Below are positions 33,414 to 41,702 of a stretch of 64,000 nt of DNA, one piece after another (position 1 is the first letter of the stretch; each line of letters opens with the position of its first letter). Location of the stretch: positions 811,696 to 875,695 of the forward strand of contig NZ_JAHXRI010000006.1 in the NCBI RefSeq assembly GCF_019923725.1. The letters are read 5' to 3'. Below the pieces are notes generated by a model, which searched no databases, was not told the DNA's origin, and worked only from the letters and a program-made list of their open reading frames with translations. The position numbers and the translations under genes were made by a program. This DNA comes from Zwartia hollandica (lineage in GTDB: Bacteria; Pseudomonadota; Gammaproteobacteria; Burkholderiales; Burkholderiaceae_B).

Positions 33414-34495
33414 TTTTTACGCGCTACGAAACGGTCGATACCTGTGACGTAGGGGTATTCTTTTTCATATTTGCGTACCAAAGCTGTGTAGGAGGCTAAC
33501 AGTGCTGTGCCATCTGCACCGACGCGCGCGACTTGAGCATTGTATTTTTTAATGATGACGTCGTTTGTTGCCTCGCGCCATCTTTTTTCCTCGGCGGCAT
33601 CCATCGGAACAACTTGAACCTTTTTAGCCTTAAGCAATATGTCGACGGACTCGTCTACCTCTTTACCTTGCTCAGTGGCATAAAACTTCAAAGCATTATT
33701 GGCCGAGCTAGTGAATATTTCCTGGAGGTCTTTAGGCATCGCCTTCCACTTGTCCAGATTAATTGAGGTGATAACTGTCGCAAATATTCCCATGCGAGCA
33801 GCAGGAGATAGATAGTTAACCATTTCTGGGAGTCCGTCCTTGACGCCTTGCTCGAAAGGTGTCGTGGAGATGGCATCGACCCCACCTCGCGTCAGCAAAT
33901 CGATCGCGTCGGTATAAGGAACTGTTACCGCTGTTGCGCCCAGAGCAACGAGTGCATCGGCAGGCCCGAGCAAGGTGCGAATACGCATGCCTTTAAGGTC
34001 TGCAGCCGTGGTTACTTTTTTCATGCTCCACAATACATTTTCTGCTGCAGGGATTGTCAGGAGGACATGAACATTGTTGCGCTGAAATTCTTTTTGAACC
34101 TCAGGTGTGTTGTTGTACCAATCACGAAACGCGTAGCTTGCGGCCTGCACATTTTCTGTGACAAAGGGCAGCGTAACGCCTGCCAAGGGGTACTCGCGAG
34201 GGTTAAAGGCAGCGGGCACAGTGAAGCCGATATCCACCGCACCACGGCTTAGCCCTGGGTATACGTCGGACGCTTTAAGCAGTACGCCGCCATAATAGTA
34301 TTCAAATGTGACGCGACCGTTCGTGCGCTTCGTGACCTCGTCGAAATAGTGTTGCTGTACTTTGCTAAAGAGGGAGGTGGCTGGGTAGTTCGAGGCCACC
34401 TTTAGCTTCATCGTTGGCTGTGCCGAGACAGTGAACGCAGCGATCGATAGACCGGCGGCAAGCAAGACAGATTGCAATAGGGAGGCAGGTCGCAT
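33410..34495 (-). CDS. dctP: TRAP transporter solute-binding protein (DctP family)
   Basis: 361 aa periplasmic receptor with a signal peptide (SVLLAAGLSIAAFTVSAQ). Family features are VASNYPATSLFSKVQQHYFD, FEYYYGGVLLKASDVYPGL, and DLKGMRIRTLLGPADALVALGA carrying the conserved Arg that binds carboxylate ligands. A carboxylate-containing solute is therefore likely. It is 121 bp downstream of the second amidase gene, a gap with no gene that may hold a promoter or attenuator. Confidence 0.92.
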   Translation of the reverse strand: MRPASLLQSVLLAAGLSIAAFTVSAQPTMKLKVASNYPATSLFSKVQQHYFDEVTKRTNGRVTFEYYYGGVLLKASDVYPGLSRGAVDIGFTVPAAFNPREYPLAGVTLPFVTENVQAASYAFRDWYNNTPEVQKEFQRNNVHVLLTIPAAENVLWSMKKVTTAADLKGMRIRTLLGPADALVALGATAVTVPYTDAIDLLTRGGVDAISTTPFEQGVKDGLPEMVNYLSPAARMGIFATVITSINLDKWKAMPKDLQEIFTSSANNALKFYATEQGKEVDESVDILLKAKKVQVVPMDAAEEKRWREATNDVIIKKYNAQVARVGADGTALLASYTALVRKYEKEYPYVTGIDRFVARKK

Positions 34496-34616
34496 GGGTT
34501 GGTTCTCCAGAGTTGTAGGAAATATCTTGGAACTTATTCAATCTAATTTAGAAGTCACTGGCCAGTCAAGGTGTATCTTTGCTTAAAACTCGTTAAATTT
34601 TGCTTGAAGGAAAAGC

Positions 34617-35963
34617 TTAGGAAACAAGCATCGGGCGTTGTTGATGGTACGTGGTGACTTTCTGAAAAGCATGACCCAACTGCAATATGGCTGCTTCTCC
34701 AAAGGCAGGGCCCGCGAGCTCCATGGAAAGGGGCAGACCCTCCGCTGAAAATCCGCACGGAAGCGCAAGGCTTGGAACGCCGGCTGCTGCATAGACGCAG
34801 GTAAATTTCGGGATCGCGCGAATCGCTTGGGCAAACTCTAAATCTGCTCTTAAAGGCGGCAGTATGGGCGTGGTTGGACACAACATCGCGTCAACTTGGG
34901 TGAATAAGCCAGAAAGGCGATGCCGCCAAGCCTCGACCCAGCGCATTGCTTGGGCGTAATCCGGTCCGCTTAACCGACCTCCGATGGCAAGTCGCATTTG
35001 GATATCCGCGCCATAATCGTCCGGCCGTTGAGCGAGTTGTTCTCGATGCTTCTCGAAAGCGTCAGCCAAAATCAACCGAAAACCTAACATCTCTTGCGCG
35101 CGATCAACATCTCCTAGGTCTACTTCAACGATCTCGACCCCCAGGCTTTTATAAACGCCTAGCGCATGCTCAATTGCGGCTTGTAATTCTGTAGATATGT
35201 GATCAAAGTACCAACGGCGCATGAAGCCAATACGCTTGCCACGAACGCTCTCATTTAACGTGCTCAACGCATCTGGTACGGGACGGTCGATGGACATGGG
35301 ATCTGCAGGGTCATAGCCCGCAATCACTTGAAAAACACGAGCGACATCTGATACGGATTTTCCTAGAGGGCCAAGAACGTCGAAAGGGGGGCTTACGCCC
35401 ACGCTACCTGCGCAAGATATCCTGCCCACAGAAGGTCGTAAGCCGGCTAGTCCGTTAAACGCAGAGGGAATTCTGATCGATCCTGCCGTATCGCTGCCAA
35501 TTGAAACAGTGCACATTTCGGCTGCGACAGAAGCTCCCGAGCCGCCACTCGAGCCTCCTGGTATGCGTGAAGGATCCCATGGGTTTTTGACTGGTCCAAA
35601 ATGTTTGCTTTGACTCGTCGGACCAAATACCCATTCGTGTAAATTGGACTTGCCAATAATGACAGCGCCTGCCTCAAGGAGGCGATCACTAATAAAGGCA
35701 TTGTGCTGCGCGACATTATCTTTGAGAATGACGGAGGCGGCAGTCGTCACGCATCCGGCTAGATCGATATTGTCTTTTAAATTAATTACCATGCCATGTA
35801 GTGGGCCTCGAGCTTGGACAGGCAAGGCGTCGAGTTGCGCTGCGCGCGCGAGCGCTTGATCAGCGAGAACGGTGATCATTGCGTTAATCGTCGGGTTGTA
35901 TTTCGCGATATTTTCTAGCGCGGTTTTGGTTGCAGCGGTTGCACTGTGCACTTGTGGTTGCAT
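34617..35963 (-). CDS. amidase signature family enzyme
   Basis: About 448 aa Ser-Ser-Lys amidase. The catalytic Lys is in MVINLKDNIDLAG. The amidase signature is GGSSGGSGASVAAE with GSDTAGSIRIPSAFNG, which carries both serines. I start at the ATG at 35961-35963 (AAGG 8 bases upstream), since the longer open frame would overlap the preceding BKACE gene by about 80 bases. It is the second amidase of the operon and distinct from the one at 37102. Substrate unknown. Confidence 0.9.
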   Translation of the reverse strand: MQPQVHSATAATKTALENIAKYNPTINAMITVLADQALARAAQLDALPVQARGPLHGMVINLKDNIDLAGCVTTAASVILKDNVAQHNAFISDRLLEAGAVIIGKSNLHEWVFGPTSQSKHFGPVKNPWDPSRIPGGSSGGSGASVAAEMCTVSIGSDTAGSIRIPSAFNGLAGLRPSVGRISCAGSVGVSPPFDVLGPLGKSVSDVARVFQVIAGYDPADPMSIDRPVPDALSTLNESVRGKRIGFMRRWYFDHISTELQAAIEHALGVYKSLGVEIVEVDLGDVDRAQEMLGFRLILADAFEKHREQLAQRPDDYGADIQMRLAIGGRLSGPDYAQAMRWVEAWRHRLSGLFTQVDAMLCPTTPILPPLRADLEFAQAIRAIPKFTCVYAAAGVPSLALPCGFSAEGLPLSMELAGPAFGEAAILQLGHAFQKVTTYHQQRPMLVS

Positions 35964-35994
35964 GGAATTTACCTTTGTGTGGTTCTGCTGTGGA

Positions 35995-36870
35995 TTAGTG
36001 GACGCCGAGCATTTGTCGCGCTTGCTCGGGCGTTGCAACATCACGGCCGATGACCTTCGCCAGCTTGACAATTTCACTGACTAGTTCGGCGTTTGTTGGA
36101 TAGCCTAATTCAGGATAGGCATAATCTCCGATGCCGATTGCAATATGTCCTCCTTGCGCGATTGCAGCTGCGGCAATCGTAAAAAGATTTCCACCCTTAC
36201 AGCATATCGACCATTCAACGGCTGATCCGCGGGGCAAGTGATCGGTGTAAGCTCTTAGGCCCTCAAGCGTATTGGGGTGGGCACCGAGCTGTCCTGCTCC
36301 ACCGTGGACGAGTAAAAAATAGCTCGGATCGGGCACGAGTCCTAGCTCAATTAAGGCGCCTGCACCGCGTAAAAATGAGATGTTCCAGCATGCGAGAGCA
36401 GGGCGCACGCCAATTTCACGAAAGCGCTCCAGAAACGCGATGAGCGTTTCATGGGAGTTAACGTAGACTTTATTGTTCGATATGAACCTCTTAGTTGAGG
36501 AGTCAAATACATCTATGTTTGTGGAGCCCGGATCAAGACCGACAATTTCGGGCTTCAGAACTGCATCCTTAGCAAAAGACTCTATGTGAGCAATTCGCTC
36601 AAGTGTTCCACCTTTCGTGATTTGTCCGAGTGTCGGATTAATCATGAGGTCTGAGTGTGCTCGAATTTCCCTGATGGGTGCCGCGTAATCTTCGAGTCCG
36701 TGCGCAGGTAGGCCATCGGCGGTTCTGGCGTGAAAGTGAATCACAGATGCGCCGGCGTCCTGTATAGCGCGCGCTTCTCGACCGATTTCTGCGGGTGTCC
36801 AGGGCACATTTGGATTCTCGTCGCGCATCGCGTATTCGTTGACGCGCACTTCAATGATGAGTTTTTTCAT
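35995..36870 (-). CDS. BKACE family beta-keto acid cleavage enzyme (DUF849)
   Basis: 291 aa zinc TIM-barrel enzyme that condenses or cleaves a beta-keto acid with acetyl-CoA, giving acetoacetate and a new acyl-CoA; the founding member is 3-keto-5-aminohexanoate cleavage enzyme Kce. Metal and substrate motifs are VIHFHARTADG and LLVHGGAGQLGAHPN, and RVNEYAMRDENPNVPWTP opens the barrel. Family members differ in the side chain accepted, so the substrate here is open. It implies that the pathway passes through a beta-keto acid. Confidence 0.88.
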   Translation of the reverse strand: MKKLIIEVRVNEYAMRDENPNVPWTPAEIGREARAIQDAGASVIHFHARTADGLPAHGLEDYAAPIREIRAHSDLMINPTLGQITKGGTLERIAHIESFAKDAVLKPEIVGLDPGSTNIDVFDSSTKRFISNNKVYVNSHETLIAFLERFREIGVRPALACWNISFLRGAGALIELGLVPDPSYFLLVHGGAGQLGAHPNTLEGLRAYTDHLPRGSAVEWSICCKGGNLFTIAAAAIAQGGHIAIGIGDYAYPELGYPTNAELVSEIVKLAKVIGRDVATPEQARQMLGVH

Positions 36871-36886
36871 TTTTTGTTCATACGTC

Positions 36887-37105
36887 CTAGGTGCGAGTCA
36901 TCACAACAAAGACGGGCGCAGGGCCATCCTCTTTGTTTGATAAGCGCCTAACTTGCTGACCAAACGTTGCCACCGGCACAGACAACTCCTCCATGCGTTT
37001 TAAATAAACAGGGTTTAGTTCAGACAGCCCGTGTAGCGTTGCAAAAGACGGAAGATTATTTATTTGTTCGGTAGAAGATGTTTTAGCTGGGCGTTTTTTA
37101 CTCAT
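36887..37105 (-). CDS. small hypothetical protein in the amidase operon
   Basis: 72 aa, not recognised. It is basic at the N-terminus (MSKKRPAKTSS) with a mixed middle (SELNPVYLKRMEELSVPVATFGQQVRRL) that could form a helix pair, and has no signal or membrane segment. Its ATG overlaps the stop of the upstream amidase as ATGA and BKACE follows 16 bp later, so it is very likely translated. Some amidases need a tiny partner subunit (AtzG with AtzE), but I see no sequence likeness to that family. Partner or regulator of the amidase is inference. Confidence 0.6.
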   Translation of the reverse strand: MSKKRPAKTSSTEQINNLPSFATLHGLSELNPVYLKRMEELSVPVATFGQQVRRLSNKEDGPAPVFVVMTRT

Positions 37106-38511
37106 AATGTTGGTCTCCTATTGCGCCATGACGTCGCAGCTTCATAGGCGCCTGCGATTTGCAGAACCGTCGCTTCGTCGCCGCGGTTTCCAATGATTTG
37201 CCAATTTAGAGGTAAGCCTTTTGCGAAGCCATTGCATTGCACTAAGGCTGGGTGTCCCGAGAGATTAAAAGGGGTCAGCATCGTCTCGACAGTGAAGGCT
37301 GTCATCTCGGGTTCGACACCTAGTCTTGGCGGTAAATGTAATGTGCCAAAGGTTACTAAGGCGTCGTAGCCGCGTAGCAGCGTGTCGAGACTCGTAGCGA
37401 TTGCTCGTCTCAAACGCTGTGCTGCGAGGTAGTCCACTGCTCGGACAAGCGAGCCGGCCAATAGCTTATCTCGTAAGGCAAACCCCATCTGATCAGCATG
37501 ATGTTTGAGTTCATTCTCGTGGATGGCGGCACTTTCTGCAGGTCCGATCATTCGGGATGCCGCAAAGCACTCTGCCGCTGGAATGGGAAGTTTGACGTAC
37601 GTGAGGCGTGCGCCAAGCTTTTCAAGAACCTCGAGTGCTTTGTGGAGCCCGTCTTGTAACGGTCGGTCTGCTTGCGGAAAGCCAGGACCCGGATCGTCAA
37701 CAACGGCAATCCGTAAACCCGAAATCGGCATGCCCACGCTACGCGATAACGAACGTTGAGGCAAAGCGCCTGCCATCGGCGATCCGAGCAAGGTGTCAAG
37801 AATCATCGCGCAGTCTTGAACCGTCCAGGCAAAGGGTCCGGGCGTGTCAAGAGACCAGCAGTTCGGAAGAATCCCCTGGGTCGAGAGACGCCCGGGCGTG
37901 GTGATCATCCCCACTGCACCACAGGCGGCTGCAGGTAGTCGCACCGAGCCGGTTGTGTCGGAGCCTAGCGCGAAAAGGGCTGTGCCTGCGGCCACTGCCG
38001 CGCCTGCACCTGTCGACGAGCCGCCCGTAAATCTCTTTACGTCCCAAGGGTTGCGTGCCGGTGGAAAAGGTAGATCGAAGTATTCGCCTCCGTTACCTGT
38101 TCCAAACTCCCACGTCGATAATTTACCTATCAACACGGCGCCCGCGGTTTTAAGGTCAGCGACAAGCGGCGCATCAACCTCCGGTATGTGCGCCAAGCGC
38201 AGGCGAGAGCCGGCGGTAGCAGGCATTCCGGCGACGTCGTAGTTATCTTTTACTGCAAAAGGAATCCCATGAAGAGGGCCTTTCCAAATTCCATTTCGCA
38301 GTTCACTTTCAGCACGTTTTGCCGCTTTGCGTGCTGGTTCGGTCGCAACATAAATGTAAGAGTGAATCTTGCTGTCTACCTCAGCGATGCGTTCAAGATA
38401 AGCCTCAAGTAATTCGACCGGAGAAAGGCTGGCAGCTTGAAGGCGAGCGGACGCTTCAGCTAGCGTAATTTTCCATAACTCCTTGGAGGGAGGAGATATT
38501 TTCTTTTTCAT
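37102..38511 (-). CDS. amidase signature family enzyme
   Basis: 469 aa amidase with the Ser-Ser-Lys triad. Lys is in PFAVKDNYDVAGMPATAG, and serines are in FTGGSSTGAGAAVAAG and GSDTTGSVRLPAAACG. The overall order matches allophanate-hydrolase/AtzE-like amidases. The start ATG 38509-38511 overlaps the stop of the RraA-like gene as ATGA. A TTG three codons earlier is also in frame but less likely. The C-terminal half retains the family's GLPLNWQIIG segment. Confidence 0.9.
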   Translation of the reverse strand: MKKKISPPSKELWKITLAEASARLQAASLSPVELLEAYLERIAEVDSKIHSYIYVATEPARKAAKRAESELRNGIWKGPLHGIPFAVKDNYDVAGMPATAGSRLRLAHIPEVDAPLVADLKTAGAVLIGKLSTWEFGTGNGGEYFDLPFPPARNPWDVKRFTGGSSTGAGAAVAAGTALFALGSDTTGSVRLPAAACGAVGMITTPGRLSTQGILPNCWSLDTPGPFAWTVQDCAMILDTLLGSPMAGALPQRSLSRSVGMPISGLRIAVVDDPGPGFPQADRPLQDGLHKALEVLEKLGARLTYVKLPIPAAECFAASRMIGPAESAAIHENELKHHADQMGFALRDKLLAGSLVRAVDYLAAQRLRRAIATSLDTLLRGYDALVTFGTLHLPPRLGVEPEMTAFTVETMLTPFNLSGHPALVQCNGFAKGLPLNWQIIGNRGDEATVLQIAGAYEAATSWRNRRPTL

Positions 38512-39188
38512 GTAATCCAATGCACGCCGGCTTGACTCAATAGACTTTCAAAGTTTGTAGGCTTGGTTGCGCCTGACGCCACACGATCTTGTATCAAGCG
38601 ATCTTGTGTAAAGAGTGCATCGAGCTTTGGCTCTAGGTTGTGGATATTTGTGCTCGGTATCGTCGCGGCACCATCCTCATCGACCACAATAAAATCACCC
38701 GCTTGAATAGTCGTGGTTGAAATCGCAATCGAGACGCCCACCGTACCCGGACCACGTTTGCTGGGTGCGCGCGCAGATGTGCCAAGGGCAAAAACTGGAA
38801 AATTAAGTTTCTTGAGACCGTCTAGGTCTCGAACAAAACCATTCACCAAGACCCCGGCTGCTCCGGCATTTTTGTAGAGACCAATAATGTGATCTCCCAG
38901 CAAGGCGCACTTCCCCTCGCCGGTACAGGTCACGATCACAAGATCGCCTGGTTTGATGACGCTAAGCGCCGCATAAGGCGCTAAATTGTCATCGACAGAG
39001 GTCATGATGGGTAGCGCGAGTCCGGCCATACGCTCTGGGCCTGCCATGCGACGCAGAGCTAGATCGAGTATGGCAGCCCCAGCGGTGACATCACTGACTT
39101 GACTGCTTGATGCTTGCATCAAAGCAGGTATCTCAGTCACTTCTACACGTGCCCAATCACGACGGATGGTGAGTGCAGCCTTATCCAT
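38508..39188 (-). CDS. RraA-like aldolase/decarboxylase family protein
   Basis: About 226 aa. The family includes 4-hydroxy-4-methyl-2-oxoglutarate/4-carboxy-4-hydroxy-2-oxoadipate aldolases and RraA. The active-site pattern is LLGDHIIGLYKNAGAAGVLV followed by NGFVRDLDGL with the Arg-Asp pair, and VVDEDGAATIP. I start at ATG 39186-39188, which overlaps the end of the isochorismatase gene by 8 bases; longer open sequence upstream belongs to that gene's frame-shifted DNA. Retro-aldol cleavage or oxaloacetate decarboxylation are likely reactions. Confidence 0.85.
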   Translation of the reverse strand: MDKAALTIRRDWARVEVTEIPALMQASSSQVSDVTAGAAILDLALRRMAGPERMAGLALPIMTSVDDNLAPYAALSVIKPGDLVIVTCTGEGKCALLGDHIIGLYKNAGAAGVLVNGFVRDLDGLKKLNFPVFALGTSARAPSKRGPGTVGVSIAISTTTIQAGDFIVVDEDGAATIPSTNIHNLEPKLDALFTQDRLIQDRVASGATKPTNFESLLSQAGVHWIT

Positions 39189-39828
39189 TTGACCGTTTTG
39201 AAAGCTGATCAAGCCAGGAGATGACTTCGGCTTTAGGCATGACATCACCGTACTTTGCGTTAATGTCAAACAATGCGGCGTCGTGAGGAGCGTCATGACG
39301 ATCACCACAGCATTCCTTTGGCACGATTACACGATAGCCGTGCTGTATCGCATCGACGGCAGTTGCCCGTACACATCCGCTGGTTGAGCAGCCTATAAGC
39401 ACCGTTGTATCAATGCCTAAGGTCTTGAGTGTCGAACCAAGCGATGTGCCAAAAAAACTGCTTGGATATTGTTTAGTGACAATAAAGTCTGCTGGCAGTG
39501 GCGTGATGCGCTCATCGATGGCGCCGAGCGGTGCGCCTTGGATAAACAGCTTGAGCGAAGGCACTTTCTTAAAAAATAGTCCACCATCTAAGCCTGAGGG
39601 GTGATAGACCACTTGTGTATAGATGATGGGTGCGCCGGCCCGGCGAGCGGCGGCCAACAAGGGAATCGAGTGATCGACCGCATCGACGACACCTTGACCA
39701 AAAAAGGGTGCTCCCTGTGTGGTGTAAGCCTTTACAAAGTCGATCACGATGACGGCAGGTTTCTCGCCAAATCCTAATCGTGTATCAAATACCCCTCGGT
39801 AATTGTCCGCGCGGCTCGCATCTGTCAT
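39181..39828 (-). CDS. isochorismatase-like (N-carbamoylsarcosine amidase type) hydrolase
   Basis: About 215 aa cysteine hydrolase. The triad is visible as Asp in AVIVIDFVKAYTTQG, Lys in IVTKQYPSSFFGT and Cys in GCSTSGCVRATAVDA, which includes the cis-peptide region. This subgroup hydrolyses N-carbamoyl or amide groups (N-carbamoylsarcosine, maleamate). The ATG at 39826-39828 has AGAGGA 6 bases upstream. A hydantoinase lies divergently at 41703, whose N-carbamoyl products would suit this enzyme. Confidence 0.88.
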   Translation of the reverse strand: MTDASRADNYRGVFDTRLGFGEKPAVIVIDFVKAYTTQGAPFFGQGVVDAVDHSIPLLAAARRAGAPIIYTQVVYHPSGLDGGLFFKKVPSLKLFIQGAPLGAIDERITPLPADFIVTKQYPSSFFGTSLGSTLKTLGIDTTVLIGCSTSGCVRATAVDAIQHGYRVIVPKECCGDRHDAPHDAALFDINAKYGDVMPKAEVISWLDQLSKRSNG

Positions 39829-39950
39829 TATTTTTCCTCTGAGAATATTGTTAGAACTTTTAACATTAAGACTCAGATTAAAACTAACGAGGACGGGGGC
39901 ACATAGGTTAATACCCCAAGCTCGTTGGCTTGCAGACATCTTCATGTCCG

Positions 39951-41663
39951 CTAAGTTCCGCTTGTGTTGCGCACTCTCTTCTTAAGTGCCCTTAGGTCGC
40001 AGATCTCCCTCAGAGTTCTTGGGTCGATCGCATTTGCAAAAATCATGTGTTTTTGAATTTTCTGCGTACCTGTTGTGGGGATGCTATCAACGAGCAAGAG
40101 CCAACCCGGTGCTTTGTAATAAGCCAGTCGCGCATAACAGTGGTCAAAGAGGCTCGTTGCAATTTGTTGGCGTTCTAAGACACTTAAGTCCGAAACGCTT
40201 GCAGATGTGTATTCGTTGAGACTCACGCAGGCGAGCACTTCTTGTTCTCTCACCTCGTCCGGCACTGCAAGGATCGCGACAGTCTTCACTAGTGGGTGTG
40301 TCTGCAGAGTAGCTTCGACCTCCGCTGCTGAAATATTCTCGCCAGAGCGCCGGATGAGGTGCTTGTCGCGATCGACAAAGTGCAGCATCCCGTCGGCATC
40401 GCGCGTGACAATGTCTCCTGTATGAAACCACCCACCATGCCAAGCCGTTTCGGTGGTTTGTGGATCATCGAGATAGCCACTAAAAAAATCTTTTCTAGGT
40501 TCAAGTTCGGAATAACGAATGAGCATTTGGCCAGGACTATTGTCCGGAACATCTTGGTCATTACGATCTGCCACACGTACATCAAGCCCTAGCGTTTGTT
40601 TACCGAAGGCGCGTGATCCCACTTGTCGAGGTGCCGAGCTAACGGCTAGTGTACGAACCATTTCCGTCATACCCCAAATTTCAACCAGTGGAAAACCAAA
40701 GCGATCCTCAAAGGTTTGATGCAAGGTAGGCTCGACCCCAGCGCCAAAGCCAAAGCGAATGTGATGCTGTTTTTCTTTGGGGGAGGTGGGCTGATTCAAC
40801 AGCATAGGAACAATGACGCCCAAATAGTGAACGATCGTGGCCCGACTTGTCACAACTTCTTCCCACCAACGTGTTGGCTGAAAGCGATCTGTTTGAATTT
40901 GGCAGTTGCCGGTTAACAGCATGCAATAGAAGGAGAGTACCGAAGCGTTGACGTGGTAAAGCGGAAGTGGGTTGAATAGGCGCTCCTGGTTTTCTCTGAT
41001 ATCAGCCAGCCCACCAATTTTTGCGTACCAAGCACCGGCTGCTAACTCATACCGATGGGACAGCACACAGCCCTTAGGCCTTCCGGTTGTGCCAGAGGTA
41101 TACAGAATGCTGGCAGGCGTGTCGCTACTCGGCAGCACCCTCTCTTTCGGATTTTTGGGTGGAGACAGATCCTGTGCAAACGCATCTACCCATACGATCG
41201 CCGGCTGGACTGGATTCATAGCAATCGCTGAAAGCATATTTTCACGATGAGCACGAAGAACAATGATCGCGTCGACGCGTGAGTGGGCAATAACGTAGGC
41301 CAGCTCTTGAGGCCGATAGTCCGGATTTAATGGAACGCAGCAAACACCCAAGCTATTGAGGGCAAGCTTGTGCAAAATATGTTCGGGTTGATTTTCTAGA
41401 CTTAAGCCTATTCGGTGTCCAACACCGTAACCTGCTTGCGCATAAATGGAGGCCACGTATTGAACCTGTTCTGCAGCTTGCGCATAAGTCAGTTCAAGTC
41501 CGTCAGCAAGATACAAACGAGAGGGGTTTTTCGGCACCGCGAGTAGCGCGCTTGATCCGTAGCTTCGTACGGCTTCAAAAAAAGCATCTCCAATCGTAGA
41601 GTATCGGTCGATGTCAATCAAAATGGTCTCGATCTGTGTGGAATGCCGAGTGAGTACCGGCAT
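39951..41663 (-). CDS. acyl-CoA synthetase (CaiC-like AMP-dependent ligase)
   Basis: 570 aa adenylate-forming enzyme activating a carboxylic acid to its CoA thioester. Motifs are ILYTSGTTGRPKGCVLSHR (AMP/P-loop), WGMTEMVRTL, HTGDIVTRDADGMLHFVDR and the hinge RRSGENISAAEVE. It resembles crotonobetaine/carnitine-CoA ligases in layout. The first gene of the minus-strand catabolic operon, its start is only 39 bp from the divergent hydantoinase start, so promoters overlap. A start further inside, near 41620, is possible. Confidence 0.88.
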   Translation of the reverse strand: MPVLTRHSTQIETILIDIDRYSTIGDAFFEAVRSYGSSALLAVPKNPSRLYLADGLELTYAQAAEQVQYVASIYAQAGYGVGHRIGLSLENQPEHILHKLALNSLGVCCVPLNPDYRPQELAYVIAHSRVDAIIVLRAHRENMLSAIAMNPVQPAIVWVDAFAQDLSPPKNPKERVLPSSDTPASILYTSGTTGRPKGCVLSHRYELAAGAWYAKIGGLADIRENQERLFNPLPLYHVNASVLSFYCMLLTGNCQIQTDRFQPTRWWEEVVTSRATIVHYLGVIVPMLLNQPTSPKEKQHHIRFGFGAGVEPTLHQTFEDRFGFPLVEIWGMTEMVRTLAVSSAPRQVGSRAFGKQTLGLDVRVADRNDQDVPDNSPGQMLIRYSELEPRKDFFSGYLDDPQTTETAWHGGWFHTGDIVTRDADGMLHFVDRDKHLIRRSGENISAAEVEATLQTHPLVKTVAILAVPDEVREQEVLACVSLNEYTSASVSDLSVLERQQIATSLFDHCYARLAYYKAPGWLLLVDSIPTTGTQKIQKHMIFANAIDPRTLREICDLRALKKRVRNTSGT

Positions 41664-41702
41664 AATATAGACTACAAAACCCCCTTTTATCCAAGACTGA
41701 TT

